A stretch of DNA of 38,081 nt from a virus (IMGVR_UViG_3300043587_000029:1-38081), one strand, 5' to 3'. Shown: positions 23,109 to 30,466, counted from the stretch's first letter. Notes: a model not told the origin generated them from the letters alone. Numbers and translations: made by a program.

Positions 23109-23275
23109 ACATGCGGGTGAGCGAGAGCGACGAACTGCTGCGGGCGCGAATCGCCGAACTGGAACGCGTGGTGGCGGATCTTACCCGGCATAATCTGGAG
23201 TTGCGGGAGACGGTCGCGGCGTTGCTGGCTCCGACCCGCGCGCCGGTCGAGACGATGGGCGGTCGGTTTGGATAA
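23105..23275 (+). CDS. Small coiled-coil protein
   Basis: A 56-residue protein overlapping the dcm stop by 4 nt (ATGA). LLRARIAELERVVADLTRHN and following LELRETVAALL give leucine-zipper-like heptads. It ends at a TAATG junction with the HNH gene. Role unknown. Confidence 0.65.
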   Translation: MNMRVSESDELLRARIAELERVVADLTRHNLELRETVAALLAPTRAPVETMGGRFG

Positions 23276-23724
23276 TGACACCTAAAGAAGCTGGAATTCT
23301 TGCTCGTGAGGCTATCAAACGAGGCGAACTGATACGCAAACCATGCGAGGTGTGCGGTATCGAGAAAACACACGCGCATCATGATGATTACGACAAGCCA
23401 TTGGATGTCAGATGGCTTTGTTCCAGTCATCATCATGAGGCGCACGGAAAAACGGCGGGTGGTGGGCATCGCTGGAAACGTCCCGATGGCTACAATCCAC
23501 CGCCGGTCGTCATATCTCGTAAACCGGGGACGATGGTTCTGATTGATGATCTGAACTACGCCAAATCGGAGCCATACAATCCGCCAAAGATCGTTCTCTA
23601 TCGGCAAAAGAAATCCGACAGGGTTCCTTATGAGAAGAGGACGACGTGGCCGAAATGGTGGGTCGATCAACTGGCTCCGGAGGAAAGAGCGAAGTATCCC
23701 GTGGCTGATACGTGGCGCAGCTAG
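23275..23724 (+). CDS. HNH-like phage protein
   Basis: A 149-residue protein. RKPCEVCGIEKTHAHHDDYD, then KPLDVRWLCSSHHHEAHG is a recognisable HNH-like layout, with one CxxC pair and the DDYDKPLxVxWLC block. The second Cys pair is incomplete (CSSHH instead of CxxC), so metal binding may use His. The C-terminal ~85 residues are basic and aromatic, without a known domain. It is the last gene of the DNA-metabolism unit and differs from the two other HNH proteins in this window. Confidence 0.75.
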   Translation: MTPKEAGILAREAIKRGELIRKPCEVCGIEKTHAHHDDYDKPLDVRWLCSSHHHEAHGKTAGGGHRWKRPDGYNPPPVVISRKPGTMVLIDDLNYAKSEPYNPPKIVLYRQKKSDRVPYEKRTTWPKWWVDQLAPEERAKYPVADTWRS

Positions 23725-23912
23725 TGGTCTGGGTTGTCGAAAAGCTTACCACAATGAAGTGAAAATGGGTGCTTCCGGATGATAAAGTATTGATCTTAAA
23801 ACAGCATCCCAAGAAACGAGACGAGACGATTATGTATTCCCGTAAATCGGTGGACTCCTACAATGGATAACGCGGCGGGATAGACGCCGCATCATCCATG
23901 GGAGACTTCACC
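23725..23912 (+). promoter_or_regulatory. Upstream region of the PEP-CTERM pair
   Basis: AT-richer 188-bp gap, the likely place of a separate promoter for the cargo genes, although no clear -35/-10 pair stands out. It contains a 12-codon frame (23832-23870, MYSRKSVDSYNG) followed directly by a GCGGCG/CGCCGC hairpin (23872-23890), an arrangement reminiscent of a leader peptide with an attenuator. There is no T-run after the hairpin. Confidence 0.35.
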
Positions 23913-24644
23913 TTGAAGAAATTACTCTACGCGGCCACGGCCTTGAGCGCCATGGCATTCGCTGGAGGAGCGAACGCGACGCTCCAGATCAGCGCCAACG
24001 TCAACGGCTCGCTGTTCGCCTGTGCCGATCAGCAGGTAAGCTGCGACACCAATCTGACCCCTGGCATCCTCGCCATCGCCGATCAGTTGATCGGTGGCGT
24101 GCAGTTCCTGGGATCGGCGCAGACCCAGGTCATCGGCGCGACCAACTCGCTCAACACCTCCACCTTCCAGATCAACAACCTGACCGGCGGCACGGTGCCG
24201 ATCACGGTGGCGATCTCGGGCACCGACTTCCAGGGGCCGGTGCTGGCGTTCTCGGCGTCGGGATCGGGCACGTTCCAGACCGCCAATGGGTCCAGCGCCA
24301 CGCTGACGTTCTGGGGTGACGTGCTGAACGATCAGGGGGCCGACACGCCCACCGATCTGCCGGGTGTGTTGCTGGCGACGATGACGGAAGTCGCGTCGGG
24401 CGATACGGATTCGTTCAACCAGGACTTCAATGGCCCGTTCGTTGGCGGTGGGGCTTACTCCATGTCGCTGGGGACCACCGGGTTCTTGACGGCTGGCGGA
24501 TCGCTGGTCGGTCGCTCTCAGGCCATCGTCACCCGTGAGGATGTTCCGGAACCCGCGTCCCTGGCGTTGTTGGGTGCCGGTCTGGTGGGTTTGGGGCTGA
24601 CGCGGCGGAAGCGCCGCGCTAGCTTCGACGGGTGCGCGGCATGA
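23913..24644 (+). CDS. PEP-CTERM exported protein
   Basis: A 243-residue secreted protein. It starts with a signal peptide (MKKLLYAATALSAMAFAGGA, cleavage near ANA) and ends with a PEP-CTERM sorting signal: VPEPASLALLGAGLVGLG then TRRKRR. Such tails direct proteins to exosortase (EpsH-type) processing in Gram-negatives that make extracellular polysaccharide. The mature region is Thr/Gly/Ser-rich and beta-like with two Cys near residue 27-35. I prefer the TTG at 23913, which has GGGAGA 8 nt upstream, over the ATG at 23898. PEP-CTERM cargo is unexpected in a phage. Confidence 0.82.
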   Translation: MKKLLYAATALSAMAFAGGANATLQISANVNGSLFACADQQVSCDTNLTPGILAIADQLIGGVQFLGSAQTQVIGATNSLNTSTFQINNLTGGTVPITVAISGTDFQGPVLAFSASGSGTFQTANGSSATLTFWGDVLNDQGADTPTDLPGVLLATMTEVASGDTDSFNQDFNGPFVGGGAYSMSLGTTGFLTAGGSLVGRSQAIVTREDVPEPASLALLGAGLVGLGLTRRKRRASFDGCAA

Positions 24645-25405
24645 AGGGTTCTATCCTCCTCGCCGCGTCTGTCGGGATCGCCGTGTTCGCTAACATGGCG
24701 ATCCCGGCTCCGGTTCAGGCGGCGCTGACGGTCACGACACTGGCCAACCCGGTGCCGCAATCCCTTAGCGCGCCGTGCATCATCTGCGGCACCAACGCCG
24801 GAAGCCAGCCGTCTGGGTTCGGCTATAACGACTTCAGCAACCGGGGGAGCGACGCGGCGTTCAACACGTTTTCCACCAACATCGCCAATGGCGGGCCGTT
24901 GGTGGGCGATCTTGAGGCTAATGCGTTGCCCTACACCGGGGCCTTTCTGGAGGCGTTTTTGAACGCGGGCGGCACCGACCCGTTGTTTAAATTCGGCGTC
25001 GTGATCGACGTGAACACGGCGCAGGGCGGTGAGACGCTGAATTCGTTTCAGCTTCTCGACATCAGCAAGCCCGCCGGTCAGCGGGTGATCTTCGACCTCG
25101 CCGGTCTGCCGCTCGCGTTGCCGGATATCCAGAATGGCAACGGGAAAGGGGACTATTTGATCAGCGGCTTCGATTTGTCACTGGGTTGCCGTGACAGCGG
25201 CCAGTTTGTCCTGGCCGATTGCGTGATCCAGCCGGGAGACAATCTGCTGTTCCACGCGGCGTGGAGTGGTGCCAGCGACGGCGCGGAAAGCTTCTACCTG
25301 GTCATCGTGCCGACCGCCGACGACGTGCCGGAACCAGCGTCGATGGCGGTGCTTGGCATGGGGCTGGCGGGCCTGGTGGCGGCGCGTCGGCGTCGTCGTG
25401 CCTGA
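24641..25405 (+). CDS. PEP-CTERM exported protein
   Basis: A 254-residue secreted protein translationally coupled to the preceding PEP-CTERM gene (ATGA). Signal peptide MKGSILLAASVGIAVFANMA ends near VQA. The mature part is a probable beta-sandwich (SFQLLDISKPAG, GDYLISGFDLSLGC) with four Cys (ICxxC-like CIIC, and two near residue 180-190). The C-terminus is VPEPASMAVLGMGLAGLVAA followed by RRRRRA, a canonical PEP-CTERM tail. Exosortase substrates usually belong to biofilm/EPS systems; no exosortase is in this window, so the host must supply it. Confidence 0.85.
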   Translation: MKGSILLAASVGIAVFANMAIPAPVQAALTVTTLANPVPQSLSAPCIICGTNAGSQPSGFGYNDFSNRGSDAAFNTFSTNIANGGPLVGDLEANALPYTGAFLEAFLNAGGTDPLFKFGVVIDVNTAQGGETLNSFQLLDISKPAGQRVIFDLAGLPLALPDIQNGNGKGDYLISGFDLSLGCRDSGQFVLADCVIQPGDNLLFHAAWSGASDGAESFYLVIVPTADDVPEPASMAVLGMGLAGLVAARRRRRA

Positions 25406-25481
25406 TGGTGTAGCCCGGTTGGTCTTCCTCGTGTTGGCCTTCTGGGCGGTGATTTGCCTCGCGGTCTGGACCGCGTGGTGA
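25398..25481 (+). CDS. Possible tiny membrane peptide
   Basis: A 27-codon GTG-initiated frame overlapping the end of the PEP-CTERM gene encodes MPDGVARLVFLVLAFWAVIC and LAVWTAW, a single hydrophobic helix. Coding is plausible because of the membrane-like composition and coupling, but no ribosome site is clear. Confidence 0.3.
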   Translation: MPDGVARLVFLVLAFWAVICLAVWTAW

Positions 25482-25485
25482 CGAG

Positions 25486-25607
25486 GTTGGCCTGGGCATC
25501 CCCACCCCCGTCCAGGCCAACAGGCGGTGTTTATTAGCATTTCACACCGCCAAGACCCCCAACTGACCCGGCGCTTTTAGCAAAGCGAGCGCCGGGTCTT
25601 TTTTTAG
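25486..25607 (+). terminator. Three consecutive hairpins ending in a rho-independent terminator
   Basis: GTTGGCCTGG/CCAGGCCAAC (25486-25521), GGCGGTGT/ACACCGCC (25523-25551), and GACCCGGCGC/GCGCCGGGTC (25565-25598) followed by a run of T to 25605. Only the last is a classical terminator; the first two may stabilise the mRNA 3' end. The T-run reaches the stop codon of the convergent beta-helix gene. Confidence 0.88.
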
Positions 25608-26767
25608 TTCGACCAGCGGTCGCCTTTGATGACGCCGAGAACGGTGGTGCTGGTGAGTTCGGTGTTCAGGATTTTCAGGGTCCGGTCCATGGTGGCCAGC
25701 TTGACGTGCAGCGGTGCCCAGGCCTGGAAATCGGCGAGAACGTCGGCGTGATATTGTTCAAGCGGCGTGAGGACGGGAGTGGGCGATGGGTCAGGCACTG
25801 ATGGTGGCGTGGCTGGTGGCGGCGGCGGCGGTGCCGCTGGTGGCGGTGGCGACGGTGGTGGTGACGCTCCAAGGAATTGTATCGGAGCCAGGTCCAAGAC
25901 AGGGCGTGCCGCCAGAACCGTGCTACCCGATGGAATCTGGGTCAGCCCGAATACCGTGTTATCGCTAAGGCTGACAGGATGATTGCCAGGGTTAAGTAAG
26001 AGATAACCTGAACCCTGATCATTAACGATTGTGTTGCCGGTAACCGTGGCCCCGGTTTGGTAGCCCGCCGGAATGCCCTCTTCGCCGTATGCCAGGATCG
26101 CGGGGTTCTGGCTGTTCGGGCCTTGCTGGATGACGTTGCCGGTGATGGTGGCGGCACCGCCGTTCGGGAGGTCGATGCTGTAGCTGGCCGATCCGTTGTT
26201 GTCGAAGATCCGGTTGCCGGTGATGACGTTGTTCTGGGCGCGGGATTTGACCTCGTGGCCGACGACGGTGTCGTGGATATAGCTGTTGGTAAGCGTGAAT
26301 TCGCTGACGGGACCAACGTAGATGCCGTGGGTATGTCCGTCGCCGCCGAGGCCGTTTCGGGCGAACTCAGAATTCGTGATGGTAATCGACCCGCTGAGAT
26401 CGGCGGCACCGAGAAGACCCTCCTGGTTGTCGTGGATGAACACATTGTCGAGGGTGAGGTTGCCGCCCTGGTAACGGACGCCAGCGCCATTGGCGTCGGG
26501 CACGGTCACGCCGCTGATGTCGAAGCCCGAGATGGTGACGGTGCCGCTCTCGGTGATGTAGGCCTTGCCATCGGGTGGTTGAGCCTGGTTGGTGACCAGC
26601 TTTACCCAGCCGCCGATGGCGGTGAGGGTCAGGTCGTGGGTGATGTTGAGCCAGTCGTTCGTATAGACACCGGCCTGGACGGTGATGGTGTCGCCGGCGG
26701 ATGAGGCGGCGACGGCGGCGGCTATCGTGGCGTAGGTTTGGTTCGATCCGACCGAGAGGGTGGCCAT
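25604..26767 (-). CDS. Right-handed parallel beta-helix protein
   Basis: A 387-residue protein. It starts MATLSVGSNQTYATIAAAVA, followed by DTITVQAGVYTNDWLNI, the common opening of parallel beta-helix proteins, and then regular coils (ITNSEFARNGLGG, ITGNRIFDNNG, ITGNVIQQGP). A Pro-rich linker (~302-335) leads to a helical C-terminus (EQYHADVLADFQAW). Such folds occur in phage tailspikes and polysaccharide lyases, so it may bind or cut a surface polysaccharide. GGAG lies ~7 nt upstream of the ATG at 26767. No signal peptide is seen. It converges on the PEP-CTERM terminator. Confidence 0.8.
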   Translation of the reverse strand: MATLSVGSNQTYATIAAAVAASSAGDTITVQAGVYTNDWLNITHDLTLTAIGGWVKLVTNQAQPPDGKAYITESGTVTISGFDISGVTVPDANGAGVRYQGGNLTLDNVFIHDNQEGLLGAADLSGSITITNSEFARNGLGGDGHTHGIYVGPVSEFTLTNSYIHDTVVGHEVKSRAQNNVITGNRIFDNNGSASYSIDLPNGGAATITGNVIQQGPNSQNPAILAYGEEGIPAGYQTGATVTGNTIVNDQGSGYLLLNPGNHPVSLSDNTVFGLTQIPSGSTVLAARPVLDLAPIQFLGASPPPSPPPPAAPPPPPPATPPSVPDPSPTPVLTPLEQYHADVLADFQAWAPLHVKLATMDRTLKILNTELTSTTVLGVIKGDRWSN

Positions 26768-26801
26768 GGGTCGCTCCTTGGTGCGGGAGCGGAGGTGTCG
26801 C

Positions 26802-27329
26802 ATGTCGAAGCTGAGTGATCCACCCGTGGCCGAGATGGCCGAGGCGCTGAAGGCCAAACATGGCATCGAGGTGTTGGTCGAGACGGGCACATACGAAGGG
26901 GATTCGACCCTTTGGGCGGCGGAACGATTCCGCCATGTCTACTCAATCGAGATCGATCCTGACCGGCGGGATCTGGCGATGGAGCATTGCGCCGCGCATT
27001 CGAACATCTCGTTCCTGACCGGCGATACGCGGTTCTGTCTGCCGTTCGTGCTGTCGGCGCTGGAGGAGCCGGTGATGTTCTGGTTGGATGCTCACGCGGC
27101 TCCCGGCCTGTTCGGATCAGCGGACGACTGGCCGGTCATGCATGAACTGGCGGTCATCGAGCAATCACAATTCCATCATGTGATTCTGATCGATGACGCG
27201 CACTGTTTTCTGCCGGGGACGCCGCATCCGGCGTGCCCGCCGCTCGCCGCGGTGGAGAAGTGGGCGCTGGCGTCGGGCTACGACTGCGCGGTCAAGGGCG
27301 ACGTGATCGTGTTAACGCCGGTTGCCTGA
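26802..27329 (+). CDS. Class I SAM-dependent methyltransferase-like protein
   Basis: A 175-residue protein. Start at 26802 with GGAGGT 6 nt upstream. VLVETGTYEGDSTLWAAERF and VYSIEIDPDRRDLA match the SAM-binding motif I and acidic motif II seen in small FkbM-like or CmcI-like methyltransferases; FWLDAHAAPG and LIDDAHCF are later landmarks. The substrate is unknown but, beside the beta-helix and PEP-CTERM genes, a glycan is plausible. It diverges from the beta-helix gene with a 34-bp gap and overlaps the convergent gene by 18 bp. Confidence 0.72.
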   Translation: MSKLSDPPVAEMAEALKAKHGIEVLVETGTYEGDSTLWAAERFRHVYSIEIDPDRRDLAMEHCAAHSNISFLTGDTRFCLPFVLSALEEPVMFWLDAHAAPGLFGSADDWPVMHELAVIEQSQFHHVILIDDAHCFLPGTPHPACPPLAAVEKWALASGYDCAVKGDVIVLTPVA

Positions 27330-27827
27330 CCGCGTGACCGGCGGCGAGGGAGCGGGGCCTGACGGGGGCGGCTCACCTTTGAAGGCGAGGGTGGGGTTGT
27401 CGAGCGCCCAGACATCGTAACCGTTCCGGAGCGTGTTGGAGAGGCCGATCATCGAGCCGAGGGGGCGGGCGGCACCGTTGTTCCTGGCCAGGAAGGTCAG
27501 GAAGTCGTGCAGGGTCAGCCGCGCCATGTCGGGCACGAACACCGCCGGGTGATCGTACTTGGCCCACTGCGGCGACAGGATCGGCGGCGTTTCGGGGGCC
27601 GGGGCGGCGAGCGATCCAAGGATGATCGGGATCGGCGCGTGCTGCCCGGTGACGGCGGGCTTGTTGGGATCGGGCGCGGCGTCGGCGGTGGGTAGGGCGA
27701 CGATGCCCTCATCGACCAGCCAGCCCAGCGCGTGGTTGTCCCACAGGCGGCACCAGGACACGCCATCGGGAGCGTACTCCATCGACAGGATGATCACTTC
27801 GCCGGTCGCCGGTATCGCGAGCGTCAT
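27312..27827 (-). CDS. Hypothetical protein
   Basis: A 171-residue protein. N-terminal strands (GEVIILSMEYAPDGVSWCRLW), a Pro/Ala-rich middle, and RLTLHDFLTFLARNNGAARP towards the end. GGAGG lies 9 nt before the ATG. No domain is recognised. It is the last gene of the minus-strand accessory block; a pair of dispersed repeats lies upstream of it. Confidence 0.65.
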   Translation of the reverse strand: MTLAIPATGEVIILSMEYAPDGVSWCRLWDNHALGWLVDEGIVALPTADAAPDPNKPAVTGQHAPIPIILGSLAAPAPETPPILSPQWAKYDHPAVFVPDMARLTLHDFLTFLARNNGAARPLGSMIGLSNTLRNGYDVWALDNPTLAFKGEPPPSGPAPSPPVTRSGNRR

Positions 27828-27868
27828 GGTGCGGGCCTCCGTTCGCGTTTGGTAATGGCTGAATTTTC

Positions 27869-27923
27869 GGTCAGGTGCAAAAGATTGGGTGGTCGTTTTT
27901 GGATCAGGTGCAAAGAATTGGGG
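27869..27923 (-). repeat. Dispersed repeat family, copies 1-2
   Basis: Two tandem copies 32 bp apart of the family core GGTCAGGTGCAAAAGAT (as read on the + strand), preceded by T-runs. The second copy is slightly diverged. They lie between two minus-strand genes. Confidence 0.8.
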
Positions 27924-27943
27924 TGCCGCGTTGGGGCCTGGCC

Positions 27944-27976
27944 GGGTGGTTCAGTTTTAAATGAACCACCCGTTTT
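27944..27976. terminator. Probable terminator hairpin
   Basis: Ten-bp stem GGGTGGTTCA/TGAACCACCC with an 8-nt A/T loop, then GTTTT on the + strand. It lies just past the stop of the minus-strand HTH gene, where it may act in that direction, although the minus side lacks a T-run. Confidence 0.55.
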
Positions 27977-27984
27977 CAGGCGCT

Positions 27985-28245
27985 TTATTCCGGCGCGGCC
28001 AGGCCTTTTTGAGGTATGTTCTTGCCGCGTTGACCCCTGGTGCGGGGCGGCGGCGGCGGGTGCCGGATCATCCACGCGGCGGCTGATTCGACCCAGGCCA
28101 GCGCGTCTTCCGGCGCGCGGTAGGTGTCGTAACACCACAGCTTGACGGACGTGGATGAGATGCCCAGGTGGCGCGCGAAAGCTTCGCGCGACCACCCGAT
28201 TGTCCGCAGCGCGGCGTCCAGGCGTTGCCCGGTGGTTTGTTTCAT
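27985..28245 (-). CDS. Small HTH (XRE-like) DNA-binding protein
   Basis: An 86-residue protein. LDAALRTIGWSREAFARHLG, then ISSTSVKLWCYDTYRAPED is a lambda-repressor-type helix-turn-helix. The tail is proline-rich (PPPPPRTRGQRG). GGAAGGAGG sits upstream of the ATG at 28245. The start overlaps the stop of the superinfection-immunity gene (TGATG). Related in layout to the proteins at 33638-33850 and 34149-34487. Probably a regulator. Confidence 0.75.
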   Translation of the reverse strand: MKQTTGQRLDAALRTIGWSREAFARHLGISSTSVKLWCYDTYRAPEDALAWVESAAAWMIRHPPPPPRTRGQRGKNIPQKGLAAPE

Positions 28246-28460
28246 CACACCTCCTTCCTGGCGGTGCCCGCGACCGCCATGGCCAGGGGGATCACCCAGC
28301 CGACGAAGGTCCAGCCCAGGAAAAAGTTTAGGATCATGATCGATCCGGAATCCGCCAGGCGGCGCTTGCCCGCGACAAGGGCGGGCAGGAAATACAAGGC
28401 GATCAAGGCCGGGATGGCCACGAGGGCAAGCGCCACCTGGCCGATTTCTTCGATAGTCAT
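28245..28460 (-). CDS. Superinfection immunity protein (Imm-like)
   Basis: A 71-residue membrane protein. Two hydrophobic segments with the family landmarks: ALYFLPALVAGKRR and IMILNFFLGWTFVGWVIPLA (compare the LNLFLGWTxIGW pattern of the T4 Imm-like superinfection immunity family, PF14373). Members sit in the inner membrane and block entry of DNA from later phages. Start at 28460, directly after the AGGGAAACCC element. It is translated from the long structured leader at 28461-28542 and is coupled to the HTH gene downstream. Confidence 0.85.
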   Translation of the reverse strand: MTIEEIGQVALALVAIPALIALYFLPALVAGKRRLADSGSIMILNFFLGWTFVGWVIPLAMAVAGTARKEV

Positions 28461-28542
28461 GGGTTTCCCTCTCTGGGGTTTGATCGTCGGGCGTGATTGC
28501 CTGGCCATCTCGCTGGGTGCCCTGGACTGTCCAGGCACACCC
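28461..28542 (-). promoter_or_regulatory. Structured 5' leader RNA, copy A
   Basis: Read on the minus strand: lower stem GGGTG/CACCC, a T-G wobble with a bulged G, upper stem CCTGG/CCAGG and a loop ACAGT (hairpin at 28515-28542), then a conserved GAGATGGC segment, and CAGAGAGGGAAACCC directly before the ATG. It is nearly the same architecture as the leader at 29604-29682, with compensatory changes in the lower stem. It could also pair the start region (CCC-AGAGA-GGG). Confidence 0.68.
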
Positions 28543-28552
28543 GGCGGCATGG

Positions 28553-29128
28553 TCAGCCGCGTTGGGCGTCGAAACGATTACCCTTTGAAAGGTTTTCGGC
28601 CTGGGTCAGGTATTGCAGGTTCCAGGGGACATGCAGTCCGCAGACAATCTTGTTTTGCAGGGGCACGATGTGATCCACGGTCAGGCCTTCAGGACATGCG
28701 GCGTAGACATCCAGTAAGGCGCGTCGATCCACCCATGATGGGCACGCCTGTTTCTTGGCGGCGCGACGCGCGGCGTTGATGGCGCGCCGTCTGCCTGGGT
28801 TATCCGCGAACCATTGCTTGAGAGCGGCTGCCACGTATCCAGGTTTCCTGGCTCGCCACGCGGCATGTATGCGCGCCTTGACCGCTGGATCTTTTAATGC
28901 GTCGAGTTCCGCTCGGCGGGCTTTGTATTCGATGGCATGCTTCGCGGAGGCGGCGTTCTTGCGCGCCGGATCTTTCGCGTAGCACTTCGCGGTCACGAGG
29001 TTGCTACATGGGACGCATCCGAAACTGGCGACCCGACGCTCGGCTACATGTCCATGTGGGCAAGGTTTCCCGGTAAAATACCGGGTCAACCCTTGTGCCT
29101 TTGCTTCACGTTGAGAGATCACGTTCAT
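28553..29128 (-). CDS. HNH homing-type endonuclease (second paralogue)
   Basis: A 191-residue protein with [20 protein letters not shown] and CVPC as the N-terminal Cys/His cluster, a long basic helical middle, and [19 protein letters not shown] with NLQYLT and NLSKGNR as the HNH core. It is clearly homologous to the protein at 2836-3495. It ends a few nt before the leader of the superinfection-immunity gene, so it may have inserted upstream of that leader. GAAGGAAG lies ~12 nt before the ATG. Confidence 0.85.
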   Translation of the reverse strand: MNVISQREAKAQGLTRYFTGKPCPHGHVAERRVASFGCVPCSNLVTAKCYAKDPARKNAASAKHAIEYKARRAELDALKDPAVKARIHAAWRARKPGYVAAALKQWFADNPGRRRAINAARRAAKKQACPSWVDRRALLDVYAACPEGLTVDHIVPLQNKIVCGLHVPWNLQYLTQAENLSKGNRFDAQRG

Positions 29129-29201
29129 ATGTCCGCGGCTTCCTTCACGAGATCGGTGGGGCCGCGGTGGCGACCATGCTGGCCCTTGGCCAGGCGCACG
29201 G

Positions 29202-29603
29202 TCATGCCGCGATCCCCTTGATGATCGGCAGGATGCTGATGGCGAAAGCGACCTTGGCGTGACTGCCCAGGCGGGTGGCCAGGAACGGCCTCGCCCGGTT
29301 GGTGGCGAAGCCGGTCAGCCGGTAGTCCCAGCCCTGGTGGCGGAACACCTTGCCGTAGTCAGCCGGGGTCAGCCCGAATGCCTCGCACCAGGCGTTGAAG
29401 TCGGCCTTTTCCCTGGCGGCGATGGCGTCGGTGTCGGTGACCTGGAACACCGTTTTGGCGGTGAACTTCAGAGGTTCGTAACTGCCGCCGCCTGGCATGA
29501 CCGACAGGCCGTATTTGGCGGCGATGGTGGCCGTGGCGGCGGCGATCTCCGCGTTGAGCGTCCTGCACATCGCGGGCGTGAACTCGGTAACCTTGTTGCT
29601 CAT
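29202..29603 (-). CDS. Hypothetical phage protein
   Basis: A 133-residue protein ([59 protein letters not shown]). I recall similar unannotated phage proteins with a 'YRLxG' centre, but no function. Its start at 29603 follows the AGGGAAACCC element directly and it has the second structured leader. Confidence 0.7.
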   Translation of the reverse strand: MSNKVTEFTPAMCRTLNAEIAAATATIAAKYGLSVMPGGGSYEPLKFTAKTVFQVTDTDAIAAREKADFNAWCEAFGLTPADYGKVFRHQGWDYRLTGFATNRARPFLATRLGSHAKVAFAISILPIIKGIAA

Positions 29604-29682
29604 GGGTTTCCCTCTCTGGGATTGATCGCGGGCGGGATGCCCTGCCATCTCACCGCGCGCCCTGGACGGCCCAGGCACGCGC
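29604..29682 (-). promoter_or_regulatory. Structured 5' leader RNA, copy B
   Basis: Read on the minus strand: lower stem GCGCG/CGCGC, T-G wobble and bulged G, upper stem CCTGG/CCAGG, loop GCCGT (hairpin at 29655-29682), then GAGATGGC, CGATCAA and CAGAGAGGGAAACCC before the ATG. Compared with copy A the lower stem has changed on both sides while pairing is kept. Confidence 0.68.
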
Positions 29683-29703
29683 AATGAGAGTTCAGGGGTT
29701 GGT

Positions 29704-30156
29704 TCAGGCCACCTGTGCGATGAGTTGCGATGTCGTGACGGAGTCGGGGGGCAGGATCGTGTATTCGCGGCGCAGGACTTCGATGGCCTTGGCGTCCTGT
29801 TTTTGGGTCAGGTGCAACCAGCGGGTGGTGCCACGCGCGCCGGGGTAGATGAGGGCGGGCTGGACGCTGGCGAGGTACCAGCCGGATGTACGGCGCACGA
29901 GTTCAACGTGCGTGCCCTTGGCGGTGTATTTGTACGCGTTGGGCAGTTGATCGCCCGAGGTGGCGCTGAACACCGCGCCGGGGCGCTCGGCCTTGGGGAT
30001 GCCCAGGTTTTCCAGGCGCTTCTCGCCCCACGCGGCGATCTGCTGAATCTCGTCGATGAGCGTGTAGGCGTGGGTGGTCGCCTTGCCGTTGGCGGCGCGC
30101 AATGCGTCGTGGATGGCCTTGGCGTTTTCGGTGATGATCTTGATTTGCTTCGTCAT
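29704..30156 (-). CDS. Hypothetical phage protein
   Basis: A 150-residue protein (MTKQIKIITENAKAIHDALR, TLIDEIQQIAAWGEKRL, VELVRRTSGWYLASV). Start at 30156 follows GAGGGAAACCC with a 5-nt spacer. An exact 19-nt match to the dispersed repeat lies inside it (29799-29817, encoding LHLTQKQ). No domain is recognised. Confidence 0.7.
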   Translation of the reverse strand: MTKQIKIITENAKAIHDALRAANGKATTHAYTLIDEIQQIAAWGEKRLENLGIPKAERPGAVFSATSGDQLPNAYKYTAKGTHVELVRRTSGWYLASVQPALIYPGARGTTRWLHLTQKQDAKAIEVLRREYTILPPDSVTTSQLIAQVA

Positions 30157-30175
30157 GAGTAGGGTTTCCCTCTGG

Positions 30176-30409
30176 TCAGATTGATGGGGTGGACGCGTTC
30201 GCGAGGCTCTGGAGGTGGTCGAGGTCAAGCATGTCCTCGACCTCCCGGAGGGCTTCGCGCCGGGTGGCGAAGTAGCCGCCGATCCATTCGCCCGATTTAC
30301 GGGATGGATGGTTGACGTTGGTGATGATGCCCCAAGGGGCGCGCGTGGAGCCGATGGGGCGTCCCCGCGTCACGTTGTAGCCAGCGGCGCGGGCTTCTTT
30401 GGGTGTCAT
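30176..30409 (-). CDS. Hypothetical phage protein
   Basis: A 77-residue protein starting MTPKEARAAGYNVTRGRPIG; the middle has WIGGYFATRREALREVEDML, the 'F-x-TRREA' motif also seen in the gene at 10583. It is preceded by GAGGGAAACCC at 30417-30427 and a 10-bp hairpin. Role unknown. Confidence 0.68.
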   Translation of the reverse strand: MTPKEARAAGYNVTRGRPIGSTRAPWGIITNVNHPSRKSGEWIGGYFATRREALREVEDMLDLDHLQSLANASTPSI

Positions 30410-30442
30410 GGTTATCGGGTTTCCCTCGTGGTGTGTGGTGGT

Positions 30443-30466
30443 GGCCCGCTCCATGGGGAGCGGGCC
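30443..30466. other. Perfect hairpin upstream of the 30176-30409 gene
   Basis: GGCCCGCTCC and GGAGCGGGCC around a 4-nt loop, located between the stop of the 59-residue gene and the start element of the next. No T-run follows, so a 5'-leader role is as likely as termination. Confidence 0.6.
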
